DNA of 13,510 nt from Clostridia bacterium (GTDB lineage: Bacteria > Bacillota_A > Clostridia > Oscillospirales > Acutalibacteraceae), in contig JAFPAK010000386.1 of NCBI GenBank assembly GCA_017390825.1, positions 1 to 13,510 on the forward strand, in the 5' to 3' direction. Shown piece by piece: positions 7,280 through 13,230 of the stretch. Numbering within the stretch: position 1 is the stretch's first letter; each line of letters starts with the position of its first letter. A program made the position numbers and the translations under genes. Under the pieces are notes generated by a model. That model was not told where the DNA came from. It saw only the letters and a list, made by a program, of their open reading frames with translations, and did not search any database.

Positions 7280-8197
7280 TTGAAGGGACAGTTAAAAGGT
7301 ACGCTTATTTTATTACTCACTGCACTTATCTGGGGATGCGCATTTGTTGCACAAAGCTCTGCAGCTGATACCCTGCAACCGTTTACTGTGCAGGCAACAA
7401 GATCTATAATAGGAGGCATGGCACTAATTCCCGTAATACTCGCAATGAGACTTTTTAACAAGAAAAAGAGCGACAAAAATCCGCCGAAAACGAACAATAA
7501 AATGCTCATTCTCGGCGGAATAGTATGCGGTGTTGTGTTGTGTACTGCAACTAATCTTCAGCAGTTTGGGATTGAATATACAACTCCCGGTAAGGCAGGA
7601 TTTATAACAGCATTATATATTTTGTTTGTGCCGCTTATCGGTCTTGTCTTCAAAAAAAGAGTTCCGTGGCATATATGGATATGCATTGCGGTAGGTCTGG
7701 TCGGTCTTTATCTTTTGTGTATGGACGGTTCGTTCTCGCTTGCGATAGGAGATACATATGTTCTTGTTTGTGCCATTGTTTTTGCTATACATATAATTGC
7801 AGTAGACTATTTCATTCAGTATGCCGACGGTGTCAAGCTTTCCTGCATACAGTTTTTTACATCAGGAATTATTTCACTTGTGCTGATGTTCGCTTTTGAA
7901 ACACCCGATGTTTCCACAATTCTTGATGCAGCCATCCCGATACTTTATCTCGGCATAATGTCCACTGGTGTTGCATACACCTTGCAGGTGGTAGGTCAGA
8001 AATACTGTTCACCTACTGTGGCATCACTTGCAATGAGCTTTGAATCAGTCTTTGCTGTGCTTGGCGAATTTACGGTTTTCGGTCTGATAATGCAAAAAGA
8101 TGTCAGCATGAGCGCAAGGGAACTTATAGGCTGTCTTGTAATGTTTGCAGCAATTATAATTTCTCAACTTCCGCTTGATAAGAAAATTAAATCATAA
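7280..8197 (+). CDS. EamA/DMT family transporter
   Basis: A 305-residue inner-membrane protein of the drug/metabolite transporter superfamily with two EamA repeats and about ten helices. The first repeat opens with the typical TALIWGCAFVAQ and QATRSIIGGMALIP. The middle contains GLVGLYLLCMDG and a second repeat from about residue 155, which ends in ALAMSFE-like sequence (SLAMSFESVFAVLGE) and a lysine-rich tail. Substrates of this family (amino acids, purines, other metabolites) cannot be read from the sequence. The start is TTG at 7280: AAGGGA (7265-7270) lies nine bases upstream and the frame has a stop at 7262-7264, so no ATG start is available. Its stop overlaps the stop of the convergent Fur-family gene by six bases. 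Nearness to the nucleoside hydrolase fusion hints at nucleobase or nucleoside transport, but this is weak inference. Confidence 0.9.
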   Translation: MKGQLKGTLILLLTALIWGCAFVAQSSAADTLQPFTVQATRSIIGGMALIPVILAMRLFNKKKSDKNPPKTNNKMLILGGIVCGVVLCTATNLQQFGIEYTTPGKAGFITALYILFVPLIGLVFKKRVPWHIWICIAVGLVGLYLLCMDGSFSLAIGDTYVLVCAIVFAIHIIAVDYFIQYADGVKLSCIQFFTSGIISLVLMFAFETPDVSTILDAAIPILYLGIMSTGVAYTLQVVGQKYCSPTVASLAMSFESVFAVLGEFTVFGLIMQKDVSMSARELIGCLVMFAAIIISQLPLDKKIKS

Positions 8198-8593
8198 CTT
8201 TTTCATGCAGTCCTCACACCTTCCGTAGAGGACTGTTTTTGTCATATCTATCTTAAAGCGGTGTTCCTTATAAAAATGCGAGATAAGCTCTTCAATCTCG
8301 TCACATTCGGTGTGAATAAGTGCGCCGCAGCCGCTGCATACAAGATGATAATGCTCATTGCAATGCTCATTTGCGTATGAATAACAGGCGCTCATTCCGT
8401 CAGCAGTGAATTTTCGTACATTACCTTTTTCGCAAAGAGCATCAAGATAACGGTAAACAGTTGATTTGCCAACGGTATTGCCGTCGGACTTAAGACCGTA
8501 GTATATCTGCTCGGCGGTAGAGTGACCGTCATGTTTTTTCAGATAATCGAGTATCAGATCGCGCTGCTTTGTGTTGTATTTAACTTCGCTCAC
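8192..8593 (-). CDS. Fur-family metal-responsive regulator
   Basis: A 133-residue DNA-binding repressor of the Fur/Zur/PerR family, of usual length. The winged-helix part is at about residues 5-70 (TKQRDLILDYLKKHDGHSTA and GKSTVYRYLDAL). The dimer part has both CxxC pairs for structural zinc, Cys86/Cys89 in CSGC and Cys126/Cys129 in CEDC. Histidines at 81, 83 and 94, acidic residues at 96-102 and His106 are available for the sensory metal site. Which metal or signal (iron, zinc, peroxide) is sensed cannot be settled; no target genes are adjacent. The start is GTG at 8591-8593 with AGGAGGG nine bases upstream. The last codons, which include the second CxxC pair, overlap a terminator hairpin for the convergent EamA gene. 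Confidence 0.92.
   Translation of the reverse strand: MSEVKYNTKQRDLILDYLKKHDGHSTAEQIYYGLKSDGNTVGKSTVYRYLDALCEKGNVRKFTADGMSACYSYANEHCNEHYHLVCSGCGALIHTECDEIEELISHFYKEHRFKIDMTKTVLYGRCEDCMKKL
8207..8240 (+). terminator. Intrinsic terminator of the EamA gene, inside fur coding sequence
   Basis: CAGTCCTC (8208-8215) pairs perfectly with GAGGACTG (8228-8235), with a 12-base loop, and five T follow at 8236-8240. It is ten bases past the EamA stop. On the opposite strand no T-run follows the stem, so it should act only on plus-strand transcripts. These bases also encode the CxxC region of the Fur-family protein. Confidence 0.72.
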
Positions 8594-8625
8594 GAATTAT
8601 TGCCCTCCTGCTATGACTTATTAAA

Positions 8626-8654
8626 ATTTTAGCATACTATTATTTCTTTGTCAA
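8626..8654 (-). promoter_or_regulatory. Promoter of the Fur-family gene
   Basis: On the minus strand TTGACA (8649-8654) and TAAAAT (8626-8631) have a 17-base spacer. The -35 box begins one base after the stop codon of the upstream 212-residue gene, and no terminator separates the two, so fur may also be co-transcribed. I see no convincing Fur box. Confidence 0.75.
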
Positions 8655-8655
8655 C

Positions 8656-9294
8656 TCAAAGGGATTGGTTATAAAGATGTTCAAACTCACGGTGCAACGC
8701 TAAAAATGCTGTGAAATCAACAAGATCAATACCGTCGGGAACGGATATCTGCGGTAAACTTCTATTCAAATATTTGCGGTCAAGCTTGGCGGTACTGCTA
8801 TCTACTGTTATTGACCGTTCGTCACAGTTTATGACTGTGCCTGTACCGGTATTTTCACATATTTGCGGCAGAGTGCCGTATTTGTTATAGATGTGTTCGC
8901 AAAAATCAGTCCACTTGTCTGCTTCACCGACTATTCTTACATCGTCGCAATGCCGCACTGCGAGCTCTGCAAGTGATGGCATATTGCAGTCACGGTCGCA
9001 TATGTATATACTGTCATGAGCGTTTTTAATAATATCTGTTGCTGAATTTTTAAATATAGCATCTATAAATCCTTGTGAGAAAAGAGTAGGAATAGACTCA
9101 AACTCAATTACGTAATGCTGCAAGTATTCAGGAATGAATATTGCTTTCACCTTCTTTTTAAGTTTTCTTTGTATCTTGTTCAAATCAATTTTTCTTCCGC
9201 AACGTATAATAAAATACCTTACTGTGCCGAAATGCTGTTCTGTTATACGGAATAGATGTTTTTTATGTCTGTCAGCAGTAAGAATTGCATACAT
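8656..9294 (-). CDS. Conserved-looking hypothetical protein, possible Rossmann-like fold
   Basis: I do not recognise this 212-residue protein. It has no signal peptide or membrane helix. The N-terminal part is basic (KIQRKLKKKVKAIFIP at about 41-56). The region from about 90 to 165 alternates short hydrophobic strands and helices: SIYICDRD, SLAELAVRH, DVRIVGEADKW, a helix, then LPQICENT and TVINCDE. This suggests a Rossmann-like alpha/beta domain, by pattern only. The start is ATG at 9292-9294 with AAGG (9305-9308) ten bases upstream. It is divergent from the WYL regulator, with only 67 bases between the two start codons, and it lies directly upstream of the Fur-family gene without a terminator. 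Typical codon use and a good ribosome site argue that it is a real gene. Confidence 0.8.
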   Translation of the reverse strand: MYAILTADRHKKHLFRITEQHFGTVRYFIIRCGRKIDLNKIQRKLKKKVKAIFIPEYLQHYVIEFESIPTLFSQGFIDAIFKNSATDIIKNAHDSIYICDRDCNMPSLAELAVRHCDDVRIVGEADKWTDFCEHIYNKYGTLPQICENTGTGTVINCDERSITVDSSTAKLDRKYLNRSLPQISVPDGIDLVDFTAFLALHREFEHLYNQSL

Positions 9295-9309
9295 ATGATC
9301 CCAACCTTG

Positions 9310-9338
9310 TTGAAAAATATTTTATTTTGTGATAAAAT
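9310..9338 (+). promoter_or_regulatory. Promoter of the WYL-DUF2156 operon
   Basis: TTGAAA (9310-9315) and TAAAAT (9333-9338) with a 17-base spacer. A possible minus-strand -10 (TAAAAT at 9319-9324) for the divergent 212-residue gene falls inside the same stretch, so the two promoters probably overlap. The minus-strand -35 is poor. Confidence 0.65.
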
Positions 9339-9361
9339 CATATGTAAAAGGCGGTGTAATT

Positions 9362-10342
9362 ATGGCAAAGTCGTCAAATCAGAAATTAAAACTGTTGTAT
9401 CTGAAGGATATTCTTGAAAATGAGTCGGATGAAAAACATACGTTGTCTGTAAACTACTTAAAACAGCGGTTGCTTAACTACGGTATATCAGCCGAGCGTA
9501 AAGCTGTTTATTCCGATATTGAGGAGCTGCGTTTATACGGACTTGATATTATATGCGAGCGTACAAGGAGCAACGAATATTACATAGGTGAGCGGCATTT
9601 TGAGCTTGCCGAGCTTAAAATGCTGGTGGATGCAGTTCAGGCATCCAAATTTTTAACAGAGAAAAAATCAGAGCAGCTTATTAAAAAACTTTATTCGCTT
9701 TGCTCAAAGCATGAGGCAACTCAACTAAACCGCAATGTTATCAATTACCGCAGAATTAAAAATCAGAATGAAGCTATTTATTATGCCGTAGATGAAATAC
9801 ATAATGCCATAAACAATGATAATACCATCAGCTTTAAGTATTATCAGTATGTTGGAAATAAACAGCGTGAGTTTAAAAAAGGCGGAGAAAAATACTATGT
9901 AAGTCCGGTCACACTTGTGTGGGACGACGAGAATTATTATCTTATCGGGTATGATAACGAAGCAGGATATATCAAGCATTTCAGGGTCGATAAGATCACC
10001 GATATAGCCGCCGAAAACATACCTCGTATAGGCGAAGAGGCGATAAGTAAAATAGACCTTGCCGAATATTCAAAAAAGGTATTTTCAATGTTTGCAGGCG
10101 AAGAAAAAGATGTCCGTCTTGAATTTGACGGTGGCTTTTGCGGCGTTATTATCGATCGGTTCGGCAGCGATGTGATGATCGTGCCTGAGGGAGATAAATT
10201 CTGCATAAATGTCAAGGTCGAGATAAGTCCGCAGTTTTTTGGATGGCTTACCTCTTTGAGCGGCAATGTCAGAATATCAGCGCCGCAAGATGTAAAGGAT
10301 ATGTACAAAGAGCATTTGAACGCAGTTATGCAGGGGTTATAA
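9362..10342 (+). CDS. WYL-domain transcriptional regulator
   Basis: A 326-residue cytoplasmic regulator with the usual layout of WYL proteins. An N-terminal winged helix-turn-helix (about residues 8-75) contains AERKAVYSDIEELRLYGLDI. A linker helix follows, then a WYL domain (about 145-222) with YYVSPVTLVWDDENYYLIGYD, where YYL stands in the WYL position, and HFRVDKI. A C-terminal WCX extension (about 245-326) has RLEFDGGF and ISPQFFGWL. WYL domains bind ligands, often nucleic acid or nucleotide, and many regulate stress or defence genes. Here the partner is the DUF2156 gene. The start is ATG at 9362 with AAGGCGG seven bases upstream; GTG at 9329 lies within the promoter. The next gene starts two bases after the stop, so the two are translated from one mRNA. 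Confidence 0.92.
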   Translation: MAKSSNQKLKLLYLKDILENESDEKHTLSVNYLKQRLLNYGISAERKAVYSDIEELRLYGLDIICERTRSNEYYIGERHFELAELKMLVDAVQASKFLTEKKSEQLIKKLYSLCSKHEATQLNRNVINYRRIKNQNEAIYYAVDEIHNAINNDNTISFKYYQYVGNKQREFKKGGEKYYVSPVTLVWDDENYYLIGYDNEAGYIKHFRVDKITDIAAENIPRIGEEAISKIDLAEYSKKVFSMFAGEEKDVRLEFDGGFCGVIIDRFGSDVMIVPEGDKFCINVKVEISPQFFGWLTSLSGNVRISAPQDVKDMYKEHLNAVMQGL

Positions 10343-10344
10343 TT

Positions 10345-11256
10345 TTGGAAGCTACAGAACGGTTTAAAACTTTAAATATTGCCGATAAACCAATGGTGGA
10401 CAGTATCATTTTGCGAGACACTCACCGTGGATGTGATTACTGCTTTGGCAACAACTTTTTGTGGAGTAGTGCGTATAAAACAGAGTTCGCAGTCCTTTGC
10501 GGCGCATATGTACCGAGATACAAAAGAGGTATACTTAATGTATATAATTATCCTGCAGGAGCACTGCCTGACAGGATTAATGCGGCAAGATATATTATAC
10601 AAAACGAAAAAAGAAATTGGTGTTTTCGTGGACTTGATAATAAGCATAAAGAGGAGCTTGAAAAGTATTTTCCGGATATGTTTATATATTATAATGACCG
10701 AAATGCAGCAGATTATCTGTATTCATCAGATAAACTTATTTCTCTTGCCGGTAAAAAACTGCAAAGTAAGCGTAACCATATCCGACGGTTTGAGGATGAG
10801 CCCGATTGGTGCTTTGAAGAAATAAATAACGATAATATCAGGGAATGCCGCATTTTCAGTGAGATGTGGTACAGCCGCTATGGTGAGAGCAGAGAGGACA
10901 TTGAGTTTGAAAGATCTGCACTCGATACAGCTTTTGATTATTTTAATGCACTTGGTCTTTGCGGAGGGATCATCCGCCGAAAAGGTGAGGTCGTGGCTTT
11001 TTCTATCGGTGAGCCTATTTGCACTGATACCTTCTGCGTGCATTTTGAAAAAGCGGTTGCGGAGCTTCGGGGTGCTTATGCAATCATCAATCGTGAGTTT
11101 GCAAAGCGATTTTGCGGTAGTTACAGATATATCAACCGTGAAGAGGATATGGGGCATGAAGGGCTTCGCAAAGCAAAGCTTTCCTATTATCCTGATATGC
11201 TGCTTGAAAAGTATATAGCCGTCCCTATTGTTGATGTTGCACAAAAATTAAACTAA
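10345..11256 (+). CDS. DUF2156 (LPG-synthase C-terminal-like, GNAT-fold) protein
   Basis: A 303-residue soluble protein of the DUF2156 family, the domain that forms the catalytic C-terminal half of phosphatidylglycerol lysyltransferase (MprF). This copy has no membrane part. Recognisable family pieces are LISLAGKKLQSKRNHIRRF (about 132-150), a central GGIIRRKGEVVAFSIGEP strand pair (acetyltransferase-like), and the C-terminal signature YINREEDMGHEGLRKAKLSYYP (about 263-284). Stand-alone members in Clostridia have no settled function; aminoacyl or acyl transfer is a family-based guess. The start is TTG at 10345, with AGGGG (10332-10336) eight bases upstream inside the end of the WYL gene; the frame itself runs on upstream. 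It is the second gene of the WYL operon. I see no clear terminator after it. Confidence 0.85.
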   Translation: MEATERFKTLNIADKPMVDSIILRDTHRGCDYCFGNNFLWSSAYKTEFAVLCGAYVPRYKRGILNVYNYPAGALPDRINAARYIIQNEKRNWCFRGLDNKHKEELEKYFPDMFIYYNDRNAADYLYSSDKLISLAGKKLQSKRNHIRRFEDEPDWCFEEINNDNIRECRIFSEMWYSRYGESREDIEFERSALDTAFDYFNALGLCGGIIRRKGEVVAFSIGEPICTDTFCVHFEKAVAELRGAYAIINREFAKRFCGSYRYINREEDMGHEGLRKAKLSYYPDMLLEKYIAVPIVDVAQKLN

Positions 11257-11285
11257 ATGTTTGTGCAAGTTCGCTATTTTACAAC

Positions 11286-11314
11286 TTGACAAAAAGCTGA
11301 TTTATGAGTATTAT
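11286..11314 (+). promoter_or_regulatory. Promoter of the 84-residue protein gene
   Basis: TTGACA (11286-11291) and TATTAT (11309-11314) with a 17-base spacer. An imperfect inverted repeat, TTGTGCAAGTT at 11261-11271 against AACTTGACAA at 11283-11292, overlaps the -35 box. It could be an operator or a chance pairing. Confidence 0.75.
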
Positions 11315-11369
11315 ATAGGTGTGAAGTGAATTAAAGCTTCATAAGAATATTTATAAGGAGGCAGTAATT

Positions 11370-11624
11370 ATGGTATCAGAACTTACACTAAACAACATCG
11401 ACATCGCTAATTTTATTAAGACAGTCGAAAGCTGTAAGGGAAATGTTTTTCTTGAGACTGAAGATGGCGACAGCCTTAATCTTAAATCAAGACTTTTGCT
11501 TTTAGCAGCCCTCGCAAAGCTGATGAACGGTGGAACAATGCACAACACCAAAATCAGATGCGAACTGCCGGAAGACGAAACAAAGCTTTTCAGATTTGAC
11601 CTTTACGGTGAATTACCAAACTGA
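11370..11624 (+). CDS. Small HPr-like protein lacking the active histidine (tentative)
   Basis: An 84-residue cytoplasmic protein with a strong ribosome site (AAGGAGG at 11355-11361, eight bases before ATG) and its own promoter and terminator. By eye its order of elements follows HPr, the phosphocarrier of the sugar PTS system: a first strand (SELTLNN), helix (IDIANFIKTVESC), strand (NVFLET), then LNLKSRLLLLAAL at 36-48. This resembles the regulatory Ser46 region of B. subtilis HPr (VNLKSIMGVMSL), with Ser40 in the matching place. The GIHARPA active site with the phosphorylatable His is absent, so it could not carry phosphate between PTS enzymes. A regulatory role like that of Crh, the B. subtilis HPr-like protein without the His, is possible. 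The fold assignment rests on pattern and length only. The existence of the gene is well supported. Confidence 0.85.
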   Translation: MVSELTLNNIDIANFIKTVESCKGNVFLETEDGDSLNLKSRLLLLAALAKLMNGGTMHNTKIRCELPEDETKLFRFDLYGELPN

Positions 11625-11675
11625 GCTTTGTAAAAGCATTTTCTAAAAAATCAGTTTAACTGTGGAATAAAAAGC

Positions 11676-11713
11676 AAATTAACTCCCCAATCTTTTTGGG
11701 GAGTTAATTTTTT
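11676..11713 (+). terminator. Intrinsic terminator after the 84-residue protein gene
   Basis: A perfect 15-bp inverted repeat (11676-11690 and 11696-11710) with the loop TCTTT is followed by more T to 11713. It lies just before the thiT promoter and separates the two units. Confidence 0.92.
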
Positions 11714-11715
11714 GC

Positions 11716-11744
11716 TTGACAAATGTAATCTTATATACTATAAT
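11716..11744 (+). promoter_or_regulatory. Promoter of the TPP riboswitch-thiT unit
   Basis: TTGACA (11716-11721) and TATAAT (11739-11744) with an ideal 17-base spacer. The -35 box begins three bases after the T-run of the preceding terminator. Transcription should begin near 11751, just ahead of the riboswitch. Confidence 0.88.
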
Positions 11745-11757
11745 GTTGAACGAAAGC

Positions 11758-11857
11758 AAAATATGGGGGCTGGGGCTACTCGGCTGAGATTGAACAATAT
11801 TGCTGTTCTGACCATTTGACCTGATTCGGATAATGCCGACGTAGGGATGATATGTTT
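11758..11857 (+). ncRNA. TPP (THI element) riboswitch
   Basis: The conserved cores of the thiamine pyrophosphate aptamer are present: GGGGCT followed by CTGAGA at 11784-11789 (pyrimidine-binding arm), ACCTGAT at 11819-11825, and GGATAATGCCGACGTAGGGA (pyrophosphate-binding arm). An optional P3-type stem, GAACA pairing with TGTTC, lies between the arms. A closing stem P1 forms from AAA-ATAT (11758-11764) and ATAT-G-TTT (11850-11857). The element lies between a strong promoter and a terminator hairpin, upstream of thiT. From family knowledge, high TPP stabilises P1, allows the terminator to form and turns off thiamine uptake. Confidence 0.96.
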
Positions 11858-11868
11858 ATCGCACCATT

Positions 11869-11901
11869 AGCGTCTGCATTTTTATTCGTGCAGACGCTTT
11901 T
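11869..11901 (+). terminator. Riboswitch expression-platform terminator
   Basis: AGCGTCTGCA (11869-11878) pairs perfectly with TGCAGACGCT (11889-11898) around a ten-base loop and is followed by TTTTAATTTATTT. It lies between the TPP aptamer and the thiT ribosome site and is the expected OFF-state structure. I did not identify the competing antiterminator pairing with certainty. Confidence 0.85.
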
Positions 11902-11931
11902 AATTTATTTAATTGCTAAGGAGCGATAAAA

Positions 11932-12585
11932 ATGTCAACACAAAAGAAATTCAACACCGAACGGCTTGTTATCAGCGCTATATTTATTGCGCTTGCCAGC
12001 GTGCTTTCAGTTTTGCAGCCGTTCTCACTTCCGCAGGGCGGCGGTATCACGATCCTCAGTATGCTGCCTATCGTTATCCTTTCCTACCGTTACGGTATGG
12101 GCTGGGGCTTTATATCTGCATTTACATATTCTATTGTGCAGATGCTGCTCGGGTTTAAAACGGTAAGTGCGTTCTTTATGCCGGGTGACGATCAGCAGAT
12201 ATGGTACAAGGCTATCATAATCTGCCTGCTCGACTATGTAATTGCATATACAGTTATAGGTCTTGGTGGACTGTTCAGAAAGAAGGCAAATGCCTCAGTT
12301 GCTTTGTGCCTCGGTTCTGTTGTTGCATTGTCTGTGAGATATATCGTTCATATTATTTCCGGCGCTATCTTCTTCGGTGCATGGGCAGAATGGTGGTTCA
12401 CCGATGTAATGGGCGGTGATTTCGGCGCGCAGGTGCTTGCAGATTATTCGGGCGCCGGACTTGCAATGTTCTATTCTGTTATCTATAACGGTCTTTATAT
12501 GATCCCCGAGATATTGCTTACTGCTATCGGTGCATATTTTGTAGGCAAAATTCCTGTTGTCGTTGGTAAAGAAACAAATGCATAA
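11932..12585 (+). CDS. thiT: Energy-coupled thiamine transporter substrate-binding subunit ThiT
   Basis: A 217-residue integral membrane protein, the S-component that binds thiamine and works with a shared ECF module (EcfA, EcfA', EcfT), which is not in this window. It has about six hydrophobic helices. The ThiT pattern is visible in ALASVLSVLQPFSLPQGGGI, followed by LSMLPIVILSYRYG, an RYIVHIISGAIFFGAWAEWW segment (about 137-156) and a late YNGLYMIPE helix. The His and Asn there match the kind of residues that line the thiamine pocket in ThiT. The start is ATG at 11932 with AAGGAG eight bases upstream. The TPP riboswitch in front of it independently supports thiamine as the substrate. Confidence 0.95.
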   Translation: MSTQKKFNTERLVISAIFIALASVLSVLQPFSLPQGGGITILSMLPIVILSYRYGMGWGFISAFTYSIVQMLLGFKTVSAFFMPGDDQQIWYKAIIICLLDYVIAYTVIGLGGLFRKKANASVALCLGSVVALSVRYIVHIISGAIFFGAWAEWWFTDVMGGDFGAQVLADYSGAGLAMFYSVIYNGLYMIPEILLTAIGAYFVGKIPVVVGKETNA

Positions 12586-12590
12586 AAAAT

Positions 12591-12630
12591 TACAAGGTTG
12601 GGGAATTTACCCGACCTTGTATCATTTTTA
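12591..12630 (+). terminator. Intrinsic terminator of thiT
   Basis: A 12-bp stem (12591-12602 and 12610-12621, one G-T wobble) with a 7-base loop is followed by ATTTTTA. The T-run is broken by TCA directly after the stem, so it may be less than fully efficient. Confidence 0.75.
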
Positions 12631-12660
12631 TTGACATATTTGTATCCCATGTGTTATATT
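12631..12660 (+). promoter_or_regulatory. Promoter of the 74-residue membrane peptide gene
   Basis: TTGACA (12631-12636) and TATATT (12655-12660) with an 18-base spacer, directly after the thiT terminator. The leader is very short. Confidence 0.65.
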
Positions 12661-12681
12661 ATCATCGGGAGGCGAACTGAA

Positions 12682-12906
12682 ATGAATAAAAAAATTGCAA
12701 TTATTGTGGCTGTAATAGTCGTAGCGGCTGCGGCATTGCTGATAATTCCGAAAATGATAAATAACGATGATGATAACGGCAACAACTCTGTAGTAACGGC
12801 AACTACAACTATCGCCGTTACTACCACGGCCGCTGAAACAGAGCCGGAACAGACTACCACCTTTGTTAATATGGATGAGGAAGATCTGTGGTCACCGAGA
12901 TATTAA
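12682..12906 (+). CDS. Small membrane-anchored Thr-rich protein
   Basis: A 74-residue protein of unknown function. Residues 1-4 (MNKK) are followed by one hydrophobic helix (about 5-25, IAIIVAVIVVAAAALLIIP), then an acidic/Asn stretch (INNDDDNGNN), a Thr-rich linker (VTATTTIAVTTTAAETEPEQTTT) and an acidic end with aromatic residues (NMDEEDLWSPRY). The topology suggests an uncleaved signal anchor with the tail outside the cell; no lipobox cysteine is present. The start is ATG at 12682, nine bases after GGGAGG. A longer reading from 12598 would include the thiT terminator and the promoter, and is rejected. Its stop overlaps the stop of the convergent small membrane gene. Confidence 0.8.
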   Translation: MNKKIAIIVAVIVVAAAALLIIPKMINNDDDNGNNSVVTATTTIAVTTTAAETEPEQTTTFVNMDEEDLWSPRY

Positions 12907-13112
12907 TTTCGGTTTAAAACCTTTGCTAATTCGTAAATAACAGCACCAAATGAGAAGCAGAATAGAGCTTTTACACCGTAAGCAGCGAAGAAGTCACTGT
13001 GCTTCGGCGGCATTGTCGGAGCGTGTGCGAGAAGTGCTGCTATCACAAACAGCAGTATTGCGGTTGTAAAACCTATCACTATAAGTCTTTTTGAAGTATT
13101 TGAAAAATTCAT
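12903..13112 (-). CDS. Small two-helix membrane protein
   Basis: A 69-residue hypothetical protein. It begins MNFSNTSKR, followed by a hydrophobic helix (about 10-29, LIVIGFTTAILLFVIAALLA), a Pro-rich turn (HAPTMPPKHSD) and a second helix (about 43-61). It is probably an integral membrane hairpin. The start is ATG at 13110-13112, with GGTGAT a few bases upstream, a weaker ribosome site than its neighbours. The longer frame from 13265 runs backwards through the terminator of the HTH gene and is rejected. The two TATAAT-like boxes at 13132-13137 and 13140-13145 on the minus strand lack a good -35. I do not recognise the family. Confidence 0.65.
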   Translation of the reverse strand: MNFSNTSKRLIVIGFTTAILLFVIAALLAHAPTMPPKHSDFFAAYGVKALFCFSFGAVIYELAKVLNRN

Positions 13113-13179
13113 ATTGTAATCACCGTTATTAATTATACAATTATACAGTGCAATATGTAAATCTGTAAATGTTGGAATG

Positions 13180-13218
13180 AAAAATCCGTTCAAAGCATTG
13201 CGCTTTGAACGGATTTTT
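13180..13218 (-). terminator. Intrinsic terminator of the HTH regulator gene
   Basis: A perfect 17-bp inverted repeat (13180-13196 and 13202-13218) with the loop ATTGC ends in a run of five T on the minus strand. It lies 12 bases after the stop of the HTH gene and separates it from the small membrane protein gene. The plus strand also ends in T, so it could work both ways. Confidence 0.9.
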
Positions 13219-13230
13219 ATGTGTGTTGAT

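Noticed and set aside
8599..8655. Fur box for self-regulation in the fur promoter
   Set aside because: The region is AT-rich but no convincing 7-1-7 inverted repeat could be placed by eye.
10726..11244. 172-codon open frame on the minus strand within the DUF2156 gene
   Set aside because: It is opposite a gene with clear family signatures and has no initiation signals.
12598..12681. Upstream extension of the 74-residue protein
   Set aside because: It would run through the thiT terminator and the TTGACA/TATATT promoter; ATG at 12682 has the proper ribosome site.
12911..12921. GGTTTAAAACC as a terminator for the 74-residue gene
   Set aside because: The stem is five pairs with almost no loop and only three T after it, too weak to call.
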